From contig NC_061811.1 of assembly GCF_021462225.1 (NCBI RefSeq), positions 9,201,663-9,265,662 on the forward strand: 64,000 nucleotides of DNA, in the 5' to 3' direction. Under the pieces are notes generated by a model, which saw only the letters and a list, made by a program, of their open reading frames with translations, was not told the origin of the DNA and did not search any database. The stretch is from Girardinichthys multiradiatus (taxonomy: Eukaryota > Chordata > Actinopteri > Cyprinodontiformes > Goodeidae). Shown here piece by piece: positions 1 through 13,190 of this stretch. Position numbers and translations under genes: made by a program. Positions within the stretch are counted from its first letter, which is position 1; each line of letters begins with the position of its first letter.

Positions 1-52
1 AACTGTACTTGTAAATCATATGAATGTTTATAGATACTATTTTTTCCTTTAG

Positions 53-3000
53 GCCAGACAGCTCATTGAAGAGTGTAATGTCATTAAAGTGATCGTTGAT
101 GCCGTCTTTGAGTTGCTGCGGGAACATTTGGATAACAGCAATCGCTTCATCTTTCTGGGCTACAACTCAGAAAAGTTTTCCCGCATCCAGGTCATCTTCC
201 ATGACCTCAGGTAGTTAACACATTTGAAAGATTCGCTTTGTTCCTGAACATTTGAGTTTTAATTTGAGGTACAATTATCTGTCCGCCTCAGGTACATTCT
301 GATCAGTAAGCCCTCTGTATGGACAGAGGAGCTGCGAGGGCAGTTCCTGGAGGGATTCAAGGTCTTTCTTGGATTTCTTAAATGCATGCAGGTACTAACC
401 ACCCCACACCAGTCCAATCGTAGAGCATCATTTTATTAAACTTGGCCAGTGGTTCCCCATAATTCTTTGTTTTGATGATCAGGGTATGGAGGAAGTGAAG
501 CGCCAGCTCGGGCAACATATCGCGGTGGAGCCAGAATGGGAGGCTGGTTTTACTCTCCAGATCCAGCTCCGTCACATTCTTCCCATGTTTCAGGACTGGT
601 GCTCCTCTGATGTAAGATGTCCCCTATTAATATTATTGTTTATTAAAGGGAATTAAAGCAAAGTGGTTCTGTTTTCCTGGACATCAGACTCTGTTTGCAT
701 ATTTTCTCATATTTCTATTCAGATGTGCCTTCTTTGTTTCTATTTGTTATAAAGCTTGAACCTCATCTCAAATATGTGAACATAATGCACAACCATTGAA
801 TCAGCTCATTTTTTCCCTGTTAGAGTGCGGTTTTATGTGTTGTGTTTGCCCCCTCAGGATGAGATCATGCTGCAGGCGTTTAAGGCGTGCCACGCAGCCC
901 TGACCGAATGCAACAACCAGCCTTTAAACAGGGAGCCCGCTGACTTCTACATGTGCAAGCACATCCTGCATGCTCGTCCATACAGAGTGTCGCAGGAGCC
1001 GGTCAGCATACACCTGCCCATTTCCAGGCTGCTAGCAGGTAGAAAGACTGGAATCTGACATAAACAGTGATGTATAAAGAAGTTGGTACCTGACTATTCT
1101 GTGTTTTTTTGTGATCCATAGGTCTGTATGTACTTCTGTGGAAAACAGGCGCCATTAAACGTCTGAATAATCCCGTAAGTGAGACAGAAAATTGCTCATT
1201 TACTTATTTTACTGATTCTGAGAAATATGAAGCTAGCATATGAAATATGAACCCTCTCATGTAAAAGCGCAGCATGTGGGCTGGCTAATGCAGCTGCTAC
1301 AGTTGCAATTAATCTTTGTTTTCCTTCATGCAGGAAGGCTACGATTTTGTTCAGCTTGCAGAGCATCCTCTGCACTGCGTGGTCCTCGCCGCTCAGGTTA
1401 CGGCTGAGATGTGGCGCCGAAACGGGTTGTCGTTGGTCAGCCAAGTAAGCCTTTATGTTTGAGTCACAAGGCCTTTTTTCTCATGATATCTATTCCCTCT
1501 AAAGAAAAAAATAATTTTTCATTGGTTTCTGAACAGGTCTACTACTATCAGGATGTAAAATGCAGGGACGAGATGTACGATAAAGATATTGTCATGCTGC
1601 AGGTGGGCATCAGTCAGCCATCATTGGCTCTATTTTCTTGTTTTTTTGCTTTAAAACAACAACTGATTCCTGCCAGCTTTTTGCTTTTTACAGATTGCTG
1701 CTTCCAAAATGGATCCCAACCACTTCCTCATGCTGATCCTGCTCAGGTTTGAGCTTTTTGAAAACTTCAATGGAGGTTGTGTGAACAAAGACCAGGTAAG
1801 TTTTACAATACCCATAGAAGTTATTCCAACAGAAACATTGCCGCTTCTGGGAAAAATGTCCTGATTGGTTTCACGCAACTAAACCTGTAGGATGAGTTGA
1901 TGCAATGGAACCGTTTGACCGAGGAGATGCTGTTCCTGCTGATTGTCATCTTTGGTACGGCTTCGTGTTCTTCTGACCAGCTTTTAGGATGCTTGTATAG
2001 GAGTGACGCAATCTGACTGATGTCGTGTGTCCCAGGTGAGCGCTATGTTCCCGGGATCAGTCAGGTGACCAAAGAGGACGTGACGATGAGGGAGGTTGTC
2101 CACCTGCTCTGCATCGAGCCCATGGCTCATAGCACTTTGGTGAAGAGCCTCCCAGAGAATGTATGAATCACGATGAGACATTTCGAAGTTATTGAACACG
2201 TTTTACGGGTTTCACTTTGATTCAATCTGATTTTATTTGTATTTAGGAAAATCAGGAAACGGGCCTGGAGGCGGTAATAGCAAAAGTTGCTACTTTCAGG
2301 TATTTTAATGTGAAAACAAAAGTGCTCATAAAGTTAACCTTGAACATATTGAGTTAAAACAAGTTTAATATGTGCGTTCTGTTTTCAGAAAGCCAGGCGT
2401 GTCTGGACATGGTTTATATGAAGTAAAAAAGGAGCGGCTGATGGATTTTAACCCCTTCTTTTATCACTACTCGAGATCTCAGCGTAGCAAGGTAGCACTC
2501 AGTCTTTGACTCAGTGGATGCTCCGCGTGAAATGGCTCTTGGTTGAAGGATGTTTTATGACTGTTTGTTTGCAGGCGGAGGAGTCTCAGAAGAAGAGAAG
2601 AGCTCAGGAGAGTAATGATAAAGGTGATTTATTTCAGGATGAGGGAAAGCTTGAATGTGTTTACAGTCTCAGCTGTGGTACTAACAGTCTGTCTCTGCTC
2701 AGCTCTGCGTCCTCCGGTGCCACCAGCCTTTTCTCCAAGTTTCTCCAGGATCGTGCACCTCTTCTGCTGTGATGTTATCATCCACATCCTGAGACACATC
2801 CTGCAGAGAGCCGCGGAGGATCAGTCGACGCATTGGACCGAAGCCATGATCCAAAGGGTGCAGAATACATTGCTGTTGAATCTTCTTATGAGTTGATGTT
2901 TGTTAGTGAGTTCAGTTGAAGCTCCAGAATTAACCTCTTCTCCTAACAGGCCCTCCATTTGATTGGTCAAGCATTGGTGGAAGAGAAGACCCAGCTTGAG

Positions 3001-6000
3001 AACAGCAGTGTGGAGGACGTGACCTTTGATTTCAGCCTGAAAGCCCGCGGTGAGAGAAAACTCTGAGTAATCCCTGACCAACTGTTCCCTTCCAAGCCTG
3101 GATGCTGGACTGACTGATTTAAGCTAAATAATTTCTTTCTTTTCTGTTTGCAGCAGTTGGTTCAGAACAGGGCAAGTCGCTCTTCCTCTTATTGTCCAAG
3201 ATTAAGGGACTGCCCTCCCTTGAAGCTCAGAAAGACTTGATCAAATGGCTTCTGCAGGTACGCTAAAAAGAGTTGAACAAACGAACCTTAAGGATCTTGT
3301 GCTTTTATTCCTTTTAAGTGTATAAAATATCTGGAGTTACTTCTACTCTATCACTTTCTTCAAAGTCAGAAGTTTACACCTGTTAAGATTATGAAGCCAT
3401 TTGGGAAAGCCCAGTTAATGATGCTATGGCTTTGTGAGTAAGATTAAACGGAGGGACATGCCTCAAACACTCCATCAAAAGAAATCAGCCAAGACATCAG
3501 GAAGTATAAACACCATGGGAATATCCAGCCGTCACACCATTCAGGTAGGAGTTCTGTGTCCCAGATGAACATGTTTTGATGCAAAACGTGTGAATCAACC
3601 ACAGAACCAAAGCAAAAGACCTGGTAAAGATGCTGGTTGGAGCGTGGCATTATCCACAGTGAATCAAGGTCTGTACCCACATGGCCTGATAAGCCACTCG
3701 GACTCGGAGAGGAAGAAGCCATTCATCCATGAGGAGAAAAGGATCATTGTGGCATTTGGATATAAAATTGGGATGCTTTCAATACTAACTGGTGCACGGG
3801 AGTGGCAGCATCATGTTGTGGGAGTGTTTTGCTGCAGGGGGGACTGGTTCACTTTGCAAAATAGGAATTCGGCCTATAAATGTGACCCTCAAAGGATGCA
3901 GCCCCTGAATTTGGACACAGCAATAATGAATGACATCAGTGAATCTGAGTTTGACTACTCTGGCTTTCTTCAAGGACCTGGATGTGGAACAGAAAAATCT
4001 GAATTTTAGAACTGAAATGAAATCGAACTGAAAGTGAATTTAGTCAAACCGATTTTTCTATACAAAAAGATACATTTTCAAAGCAAATTAATTCAGTTTC
4101 AAACCATTAAATTCAGTTTCGATTTCGTGAAGTTAATTTTCAAACCAATACATTTAATTTACGAAATACAGATTCAGTCTGAGCAATTCAAATTCAGTTT
4201 CTGGCACAGCTTTCTGCCCATACTTCCCATGCAACATGATGAAAAGTGCGGTCGTTTTCGTTAAAAAGGGAGTTTCCTCATAGTTTAGATCGTATTTGTG
4301 CCTTTTCAATATTTCCATTTTATTTATATTTTTTTGTTTATTTCCAGATGTTTGAGATTGTGAAGTGCCTGAGAGAGAATTCCAGTTCTACGTTTTGTGT
4401 GAGCATGGACACAACCAAGCCAGAAGAGGTAAGAAAACCATCTACTGTAGTAGATTTAGACTCCCCCCCCCCCCCCCCCCCCCCCATCCTCTTCTGAGAT
4501 CCTGACTGATTTATTAATCTAGAGCACCCAGGACAAAGACAAGGCTGAGCGGAAAAGGAAGGCAGAGGCAGCTAAGCTCCACCGACAGAAGATCATGGCC
4601 CAGATGTCAGCAATGCAGAAGAACTTCATTGAATCAAACAAGATGCTGTATGACAACATGCCTGAGCCAGGCACACAGGAAGAGCCTGTGACATCTTTTG
4701 AGAGGTCAGCAGAGACTTCTGGTGGAAAACTATCTGCATTATTGTTTGTTTTAATTGAAAAGCTGTTGCTGTTAAATCTAATCAGTTATTTTTATTTCTT
4801 CAGCTCTGCCATGGAGCAGAGGGAACTTTGCATAGCCTTCGGACCTCTCAGGGGACCCACCCCAGCTGAGAGGGAGGTGCTCACCTGCATTCTTTGTCAG
4901 GAGGAGCAGGAGGTGATGCCTCTGGCTCAGGCCATGGTTCTGACTGCTTGTGTCCAAAGATCCACCGTGTTGACCCAGTGCAGAGGAAGAATCCCAGCCA
5001 ACAGATCGGATGGTCAGTCTCTTTCAGTACTGGGAATCCTGCCGTAAGAGGAATCACCTAACCTGTTGTCCGTGTGCCTTTGTCACCCTGAAGGAACTGG
5101 GACTTATCCCCTCTTCATGCCCCCTGACCTTGCGGTGGGGACCCACACTGGTAGCTGTGGACATGTTATGCATGCCACATGTTGGCAGAAGTAAGTAACT
5201 AAAAGGTTTCCTTTTCCTGTTTAGCAGAAGTCCGTTTATACCAACAATGCTCGTGTGTAGAGAGCATTTTCAACAGATTATTGCATCTTTCACTCTTCTC
5301 TCATTCTTAGATATTTTGAGGCAGTTCAAAACACCACCAGAAACAGACTCCATGCTGAGCTCATCGTCGATCTGGAGAACGGAGAGTACCTGTGTCCATT
5401 GTGCAAGTCTCTGAACAACACAGTGATCCCTCTCATCCCCTTAGAGCCACTTACATTCAACTAGTAAGCCTGGTCCATTAATCGGAGCCAGTTTATAGTG
5501 TTGGGTTGCTTGTACCGTGTGTAAAAACGTTTTCTCTGTAGTGAAAATGCAGAGATAATAGGACAACACTTGACACTGCCCCGCTGGATTCAGGTCCTCG
5601 CTGCCAGGATTAAAGGACTGAAGTCTGTCATGCAGGAAAATGGTAGGAAGAGTTGAAGAAAACGTGTCTACTTCCAACTGGAGGAGTGGCACAATAAATA
5701 CTCTTTTAAAAGATACAATAGAAAGTAGATATTTTCACACACGGTATTAGAACACATGGCCTGCTTTTACCTCACTGCTTAACAAGAAATTTAGTTCAAC
5801 TTTTCCTGTTTTAGGGTTATTTCTGTTTGCTGAATGCCGGAATAATGAGGAATTTTTCCCTTTTTTCAAATTCAGAGGTTTACATACATTTCTGTAGTAT
5901 TTGGTAGAGTTGCCCTTTAAACTGTCTGACCCATGATGGGTCAAATGTTTTGGTTCTCCTTCCATAAGCTTCCCACAGTAGTTAGCTGGAGGTTTGGCCC

Positions 6001-9000
6001 ATTCCTCCTGACAGAACATGTTGCAGCCACCTCCATACTCCACAGTGGGTTTGGTGTTTCAGGTTTCCCCATTCGTCCTTCGCTTCAGTTTTAAGTTGGT
6101 CTTGGTGAACTTTTAGTTTTCTTGTGTTCTTTGTTACTTTATGAGTAATGACTTCTTCTTCACTGAGTGGCATTACATCTCATGTTGGGTCTAGATGATG
6201 ATGCTCACTTACCAGCATCTTCACAAGGTGTTTTGCTTTTGTTCTGGGGTTGATTCCCATGTTTTGCACCAAAACAGGTTTATCTCTGGGACACAGACCC
6301 GGCTCCTTCTGAACGGTATGCTAGCTGGACCATAGAGTTTCTAATTGCATATAACTGAAAAGATGAACGTGACACCATCAGGTATCTGCAAATTGTTCCC
6401 AAGCATGAACCAGACTTGTGTAGGTCCACAAATCTCCTCCTTCTGATATCTTGGTGTCCTGATTTTATCACTATGTCGCACAAGGAATGGTAAATGGACT
6501 GAATTTATACAGGTTTTCTAGCCATACATACCAACCTCTCACCCATTCACACACACACATTCGCACACCGATATGCGCCGGTAGGCAACTAGGGGTTAAA
6601 TTCCCATGCTCTGGGGTGCATCGACATCTGGCAGGAGGAAGTTGGAATCAATCCATAACCTTCTGACTGCAAGACGACTACCCACTGTCTCAATTTGGTG
6701 CAAATATTGTGTAATAACCTATGTTACAAATCCATAGCATCATCTGGACTGTAACTAATTGTTTAAAGGGATAGTAACGTTAATGTATGTCAGCCTCTCT
6801 CATTATTCGGCCATTTAGCAAAAAGAAATAATGGTGTTGCTGATTTTAAACAGGAACATTTTAGTCTGAGTTTGTGTCAGACAGCGAGAAAACAGCGGTT
6901 ATGTCTCTTTTTTTTTAATATAAAGTGTATGGAAATATTTGGTTTCAGCGGATTTTTGTTGCTTCGGCTTCTCTTTCAGATTTTAATGCAGATGGTGGGA
7001 GCGGCAGCAGTGGTGCAGCTGGTCTGTTTGGTGACGGCCAACCAGACTTCAGATCCATCCTGGCCTATGGAATACAAGAACCGTGAGTGAAACCGTCATT
7101 TATTTCAGCATTCATTGTGTTTCCATGGCATCTGTCTCTTACATTTTCTGGTTTTGGTTCTTAGGAGGAAGTTCTCAGACGGAATCACAGAAATGCTGGT
7201 GGTGTGCGCCACCACAGTCCACAGAGTGGGACTGAAGACGGCACCCAATGAGCTGTGCCCCCGGGTGCCCCTCATGGCCTGGAACACATGTGCCTTCACT
7301 ATCCAGGCCATAGGTACTCTTAACACGTGTCTTCAGCGTCTCGTTTAAAGCTTTCATGTGTGCATTTCTCAGTGTGTGTTTCCTTTTCTTCACAGAAAAC
7401 ATATTGCAGGAAGAGGACAAGCCACTGTTTGGATCCTTACAAAACAGACAAGTGCGATAAAACAGAATGAAAAGCAACAATACAGATTTAAACATCTATG
7501 TTCTGGGGTCAACACTGTAAAGTTCTTGATATTTGTTTTCAGATTGCAGGACTGAAGGCGATTGTCCAGTTTGCAGCATCACAGAGACTTAGGAGCTCCC
7601 AGGGAGTTATCCAGAGGCACTTTGCAGACATGATGGGGGGTATGTACACTACAAAAATGTCATCTTAAGGCACTTTTCAAGACAAACATCATATTTATGT
7701 GCAGAAATATAAAACCAGATCAACCCAAACTTATGTTCATACATGAAATCCATTCAAAATCCAGTTTGTAATGCTAGTTGGTGGGAAGTAATCTTGAGAG
7801 CCCCAGCCAATTACATTCTGTGGAAGCATTTGGCGACAGTGGAAAGGAACGATGCAATTTTAACAGAAAAAGACCTTCAGAAGAACCGGGCTCAGTTTCT
7901 TCAGTCACGACCAGCTTCAGAGGACTAACACAGAAGGGCTGAGCCAGGAGTACTTTCTATGTTAAAGAAAAAAATGTGCAGATCTACTATAGAGTCTGTA
8001 AGATCCTGTAAAACTTACAAATATGTGGCACATTAATTATAATAAAACTGTTCTGGATTGACAATTGGGTTTAATTATACATCTGCAGCTCACAGACCTC
8101 AGGGATGTTTGCATTTGTGATTATAATCAAGAAATTATTTATTTATTTGTGTTCCCAGTACAATATTGTCTAAAATCCATTTACTGATCCTTGTGATTTC
8201 TGCATAGTTTTCCTTCATGTCAAAGCTGTGATTTCTCTCCTCAGTCTTACTGCCGGTCCTGAGCAGGAAGAACACGCCTTCTGTTCTGGATGTTGACTTC
8301 TTCCATCTTTTGGTAGGTGTTCCCCTTAGGGGAACAGCTCTGGATTCACGTAATAAAACCTTTTATTCTTGAAGTAGAAACAACCACCCAGTCATATTTT
8401 GTGTGCTTATAGCCTTTATTTTATTCAACACGTTGTAGTAACCTGTTGAGATATTAGAAATAACAATGCCTCCCTACCCAAACCAAAGCCTGATTCACTT
8501 TCACACTAAAAGGATGGAGGTGGTTTGAATAATTTGGTAGAGGCTGAAGAACTGAGGTATAACTGAGGTTAATTTTGAATTTAGTTGAAAGTTTTAGCCT
8601 CTATAAAGGTGACTTAACTTTATTATCCTCCCGTCTTTTGTCAGGTGGGGTTAGTGCTGTCGATGCCTTCTCTGTACCAGGAGGAAGGAATTGACTTGCA
8701 GCCCTCTGCTGTGAGCTCTGCCTTCAACAACATGTACATCTTTCACCTGGTTACTATGGCTCACATTCTGCAGCTCCTCCTGATTCCCACAGGTACCATC
8801 ACTACACAAACCCTATGTGGGTTCATTGAGTTATGGAGATGTTCTTACCTTCCTTTCCCTCCTGCTTAGTGTGCGATGTGCAGGATAAAATGTTTTGGTT
8901 TAAAACTTTTAACTAGTCCTCTGACTGTAGAGATGAGCGAGTTTAGGCCAGGAGCCTAGACCAGGGGTCTGCATCCTAGTGAGTCTTTGAACCTTCCACA

Positions 9001-12000
9001 AGTTTGGCTAAAAATGATAAAAACCAAGTATGTTTTTAAATATAGACATAATAACAAAATATTTGCGCTGAATTTCTGAAACAGAATGACACTAAAAGTA
9101 CCAGTAATATTTGTTGGACGTTTGTCATTAGGTTGGAAACTTTGTGTTTTCTTTTATTTTACATTATTTTTTACAAATATCAACATTGCATAGAAGGAAA
9201 AGTATCTTTTTGCAAGAGTTTCATGTTTTTCTTTATTTTAAAGCCTAAAAATATAAATAAATTGTGATTCTTTAAAAATGGCAGCGCATTTCCCATAGCA
9301 GATATTTATCAAAAAATATAATTTGTCTTTTTTCAAATGGTCATGTAACATTTTTATTTAGCTCTGTGGATCGTAAAGGCTGCAGAACGCTGATCTGTTG
9401 ATCAGGAGGTCGAGGGTTGGATTAAAATTTCCTCAACATTCAGATCGACTGAATTATAAATAAAAAATACTTAAGTTATATTTAATTTATTGGAATTGTT
9501 AGGGGTGCCAAAAACAATAAGTTAATAATGGTTTCTAAACATGGTGTTTTCCAAACACAATAAGTGTACTAATATTAAAGTCTGAGGCTTTTCAGTGTGA
9601 GAATATGATAAATTTATTTTAATGCTTTTTGCGCATTTTTACCAGAGGTGCCAATAAATATGGAGTCTGTTGTGATCTGCTTTATCAACAAGACTGGAAC
9701 CACCAAAGAGTCATTTTTACTGCGTTAACAATGACAGACAATACATTTAAAAAGAAACTTTATTCGGTTTGTTTTGTAAATTGTAAATAACTTGCAGAAA
9801 ATAATGAAGAAAATTAATTTTCTCTGTAAAATATCTGCTTTTGGCTTCATTATTTACATAGCTGCAGATTTCCTAATCTGCAAATTTAAGAAAATGAAAA
9901 CTATTTTTTATTTGTAATATTTTATTAGAGCATTAAAGTTATAGGTGATTATATTATGCCAAAGCCTCTAAGTCACATTTTAATTTATATAGCTGAGACT
10001 GAAAAACGGCAATTATAGCAGATTACGCTAAAGAGTTATTTTACATTATTGATATGTTTTTGCTGACAAACTACTTTTATAAATGCAGAAATATGCTCCA
10101 TCGCACAGCACCTATTGGGACTGTTTTGTTCTGGGCTGAGGATGCATTCTGTGTGTAATTATTTCCAGGGCTCATAGATTAAATTATCTTGGTTTATAAA
10201 AGGCATGAAGCCGCAGTAGAGGACTCATATATTTGCTGCAGCAACATCTTATACTGACTCCTCTGGTCACAGCTCTGCTAGAAGATTTCTTCATCTCATT
10301 TTCACGGTTGTCTCAGTCTTATTTATCTGATGTTGATCTCCAACATCCCTTTTATTGGATTCCTAATAAGGAAAACAGGCTAATTTACCCCAATTCAAAT
10401 CCTGTGGAGGTAAACTACTGAAGTGGGGTTCCATTTGAGGAAGTTGCAAAGAGTTGAAATGATTACTTGTTGGTTTCTAAAATATGTAACTAGAAGTAAG
10501 CCACACTGAGGGTGATTTGTTTGTTTTAAATCACGTATTTTTCACAGATATTCCAGCTGCAGGGGATGGAGAGGAGACCGAGGAGGCAAGATCAGCAGCA
10601 GAGTTATACATAACAGTGTCTCAACACACTGGAAGGTGTTCCTAAATTATCTGCAAAAAACACATATGAGAGATGTTTTTTCTATTCAAGTTCATGTGCT
10701 TTTCTTTGTGGCTGTTCTTGGCCCGCTCTGTGGTAACCGCTTGTTCTTCATTTCGCTCTTCAGGCTGCTTCCAGACCTGTCCGGTGGCTCTGTGGCACAA
10801 AAGGTGAAGGCCGGAATTGAACCTTTTCTGCGATGTGCTGCTCTATTTTTCAGCTGCCTTACAGGAGTACATCCTCCAGAGGAGCTTTTTAATGCTTCTG
10901 GTAAGTCGAACTGCAGGCTTTGGCATCGGCTTTAAATAAAATTCATTAAACCTTTCATGTTCAGGCTGATGTTTTGTGTCATAGTTACCTCTCCAGGACA
11001 GATGGAGGCGCTGTGTAGCTATTTGGCACTACCCTTCAATATCTTTCAGCTCTTCCAGGACTACAGAGACGCTGTTTTTCCTCTGCTTCAAAGGTCACTT
11101 AAAATATTGCAGCAGCTTCAAGTAGCTAGTAGACAGATGGACAGTTTTCTAACTAAAAGTCTTATTTTATTCAGGTGGTGTGGTAGCCCTTCCATCTCCA
11201 AAGCCCTGCAAGAGAAAATCCAGACCATAAGGTTGGCTTTATAACTCATGCATAATGTCTGTAAAAACTTCTGCTATAGGTTAGTTGTTAATATTTATCC
11301 TTCTGCAGATATCCGAGGAGAAGGAATCGGTTGATCGATCTTCCAGAGGATTACAGCGCCCTCCTGAATAAAGCCAGCCATTTTCAGTAAGGGACCAAAT
11401 CCTCTCCATTGACCTTGTTTCAGTCTGCTACAGATGTGCGACTCCTCTGACTTGCTCGTACTCTTCCTTCAGGTGTCCGAAGTCTGCGGTTGACGAAAGG
11501 AAGCATCCGACTCTGTGTCTGGTTTGTGGGGCCATGCTGTGTTCGCAGAGCTCCTGCTGCCTCAGTCAGCTGGATGGGGAGGATGTGGGAGCATGCACGG
11601 CCCACGCAGCTACCTGTGGTGCTGGAGTGGGCATGTTCCTCAGGTCGGTCAGCCGCACTGAGCTCAGTTCATCTCTACAGCCTTATTAATGGCTTGGTAT
11701 CTTCATGAAAACACACTGTGCTGTAAGTAAATGAAGTGTGGTTCCTTACAGAATAAGAGAGTGTGAAATTGTCCTGATGGCCAGTAAGACTCGAGGCAGC
11801 ACGTACCCTGCTCCTTACCTTGATGACTATGGGGAAACTGACCCTCATCTTGGGTAAAAATTTCTATTTGCTTCCTGCAGCTGCATCATTTTTACTTTTA
11901 ACCCTTTTTAAAGGTCTTTTAAAACCTGAACACATTCATCCCTTATTACAAAAATGCTCTCTTCCCAAAACCTGCAGAAAAATATATTTGTCAGTCTTTA

Positions 12001-13190
12001 AAAAGTACCTTACTCTGAAATATTTACATCAGTTATCATACATTTTTTTAACCTAAATTATTATTAAAATTGTTCTTATTCATATTAATATTTTAGGCTT
12101 ATTTTCAGACAATTTGTACAGAAGGTTTTGGAAAGCGGAAATTTGTTTTTAGAAGTTTCCTTTTTTCTTTGCAATTTGACTCTGGAGAAAAAATACTGAT
12201 GCATCAAAATAACTGACCCATCTCAGGGCCCAAAATTGATAATAAACAAATAATCCCCTCAAATGCAAACTATGCACATTATTTTAGTAATTTTGTTTTT
12301 TTTTAAACAATTTCCATTTAATGCATTTTAATGAGTATTTCTTCTTCTTAGCATGAAATATTCTACTTAAGCATGAAACATTTAAACCAAGAATTGGTTA
12401 TAATTTGGGTTTTTTAACCTTTAAAAGGCAGTATGTTTACAAAATTTTACTTCTTTGCAAACAAAAACTAACTATGGTGAGTAGCGCCATCTAGTGAACA
12501 AATATAAAACATTGACAGCTGGTTGGTAAAAATGAAATCTTAAAGAGAGATAAATGTGGTTTCAGAAATGCTGTTTTCAATTGAAATAAATTTGTCATTA
12601 CGAACAAATGTCTGTTTTTTTTTTTTTTTTTTTTTTTTTTTAACTAAGCCATTTTAGACTGATTTAAGAAATATCCCCCAGCATATTTAACGATATTCAT
12701 CAAAATCAGCCAGTATTGCTTGGAAGAAAATAAAACTACAAACAAAAAATGTTTCCTCACTCTACTTGGTCAGGTCAGTGTTTCCTCCCATCCTGGTTTA
12801 CCTCCAGAAATAACTTTTATTTTTATCAAATTATTATGAAGCTACAGATACAACACACATCGGCTTAATAGATATTCAGCCTCACCAAATATGATCACAT
12901 ACCTCAGATCCTGCAATATAAAGGATACACATCCAAACTAATATGTGTTCAAATTGTTAAAACAGTTATTGTATAGGGTTGAAGCAGAATAATGAGACTC
13001 TATTAACAGCAACTGTTGTATTTCTTTGTATGCCTTTTATTTTTACAGAAGGGGCAATCCTTTGCACATCTGCCCAGAGCGTTACAGGAAGCTAAACCAG
13101 TTGTGGCAGCAGCACTGCATCCTGGAAGAAATCGCCCGCAGCCTGGAGATGGTCAACGTTATGTTTGCGTTTGAGTGGCAGCTGGTGTGA
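53..13190 (+). CDS. ubr1: UBR1, E3 ubiquitin-protein ligase of the N-degron pathway (3' 36 exons, 5' partial)
   Basis: N-recognin that ubiquitinates proteins with destabilising N-terminal residues. Exons: 53-210, 292-391, 483-611, 858-1038, 1122-1174, 1334-1444, 1537-1602, 1694-1795, 1891-1954, 2036-2160, 2247-2299, 2389-2491, 2575-2623, 2703-2857, 2950-3049, 3154-3257, 4348-4428, 4523-4704, 4804-5012, 5094-5190, 5311-5463, 5542-5642, 6980-7082, 7165-7313, 7396-7451, 7543-7639, 8245-8312, 8645-8792, 10548-10635, 10764-10900, 10985-11093, 11175-11231, 11309-11386, 11473-11643, 11752-11853, 13049-13190. They total 3,981 nt with no frame break, giving 1,326 residues and a TGA stop. Human UBR1 is about 1,749 aa, so the UBR box and ClpS-like domain lie upstream. 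The RING region (CILC, GSCGH, CPLCKSL) and the C-terminal tail fit UBR1 better than UBR2. All introns read here are GT-AG. Confidence 0.9.
3361..3995 (+). mobile_element. Decayed Tc1-like DNA transposon in ubr1 intron 16
   Basis: The intron between ubr1 exons 3154-3257 and 4348-4428 holds a stretch starting with a TIR-like AGAAGTTTACACC. It then has transposase-like segments, including one resembling the family's GGGSIMLWGCF region (about 3800-3850). Many stops and indels make it a fossil. After it, 4000-4230 is AT-rich DNA with ATTCAGTTT-type repeats. Confidence 0.5.
4463..4485 (+). repeat. Poly-C run of 23 bases inside a 94-bp ubr1 intron
   Basis: Twenty-three consecutive C residues lie within the short intron 4429-4522, ending 37 bp before the acceptor AG. 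It is a pure mononucleotide tract and probably varies in length between individuals. The G-rich complement could form a G-quadruplex. Confidence 0.95.
4804..5463 (+). CDS. ubr1: ubr1 exons encoding the RING-H2 ubiquitin-ligase domain
   Basis: Three exons (4804-5012, 5094-5190, 5311-5463) carry the catalytic RING. The first has [10 protein letters not shown] followed by a loop with further Cys residues. The second has [13 protein letters not shown] (the C-x-H / H-x2-C part). The third has [13 protein letters not shown] (final C-x2-C pair). CILC lies about 670 residues into the visible protein, near residue 1,090 of the full protein, where the UBR1 RING is expected. This domain recruits the E2 enzyme (UBE2A/B class in the family). 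The 81-bp intron 5013-5093 has a weak pyrimidine tract, but its splice restores the expected reading frame exactly. Confidence 0.85.
5865..6480 (-). mobile_element. Decayed Tc1-like transposon in ubr1 intron 22
   Basis: Starts near a TIR-like AGAGGTTTACATACA and continues through the reverse complement of Tc1-type transposase coding DNA (for example GGAGGTTTGGCCCATTCCTC). It is internally deleted and has no usable ORF. It fills part of the 1.34 kb intron 5643-6979. Confidence 0.5.
6487..6685. repeat. Dispersed fish repeat with GGTAAATGGACTG end
   Basis: Starts GGTAAATGGACTGAATTTATACAG, then has a short (CA)n tract near 6548-6560 and ends in a segment rich in ACCTTCTGACTGC. This matches the general form of a very common dispersed repeat in fish genomes. 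The class (SINE or non-autonomous DNA element) cannot be fixed by eye. Confidence 0.45.
7830..7975 (-). repeat. LINE 3'UTR-like fragment in ubr1 intron 26
   Basis: Shares with the LINE at 19960-21430 the ordered blocks ACAGTGGAAAGGA, GAACCGGGCTCAG and CCAGGAGTACTTTCTATG. It is a diverged, short copy of the same family's tail. Confidence 0.5.
8962..9393. mobile_element. hAT-type non-autonomous element, copy A (ubr1 intron 28)
   Basis: Starts CAGGGGTCTGCATCC and ends near GGCTGCAGAACGCTG, a degenerate form of the inverted ends CAGGGGTCTGC/GCAGACCCCTG typical of hAT elements. The body is AT-rich, with blocks shared with copy B at 59474-59918 (TTTGGCTAAAAAT, AAAAGTACCAGTAATATTT, ATTAGGTTGGAAA, CATTTCCCATAG). 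No transposase is present. Confidence 0.6.
9394..10547. other. AT-rich remainder of ubr1 intron 28
   Basis: About 1.15 kb of AT-rich intron with no ORF, RNA gene or repeat family that I recognise. The splice acceptor TTTTTCACAG sits at its end. Confidence 0.5.
11309..13190 (+). CDS. ubr1: ubr1 C-terminal Cys/His-rich (autoinhibitory-type) domain exons
   Basis: Exons 11309-11386, 11473-11643, 11752-11853 and 13049-13190 encode the conserved UBR1/UBR2 C-terminal domain. Visible marks are [13 protein letters not shown], a CC pair, [27 protein letters not shown] and [15 protein letters not shown]. In the family this region folds over the substrate-binding part and can inhibit it. The last exon follows a 1.2 kb intron (11854-13048) that holds only AT-rich DNA and a poly-T run. 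The stop TGA is at 13188-13190. Confidence 0.85.
12614..12641. repeat. Poly-T run in the last ubr1 intron
   Basis: A run of roughly 28 T residues follows CAAATGTCTG in intron 11854-13048. It may be the A-tail of an old retroelement on the minus strand, but no body is recognisable. Confidence 0.8.

Noticed and set aside
3590..4009. 139-codon plus-strand ORF in ubr1 intron 16
   Set aside because: Chance opening within a decayed Tc1-like element; no start context or homology as a whole.
9394..9430. Possible tRNA gene near GAGGTCGAGGGTTGGATT
   Set aside because: No matching acceptor stem or anticodon arm could be folded by eye; it lies at the edge of the hAT-type repeat.
53..13190. Naming the ligase UBR2
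   Set aside because: The WQKYFEAVQ...[14 protein letters not shown] segment and C-terminal tail fit UBR1 better; a phylogeny would settle it.
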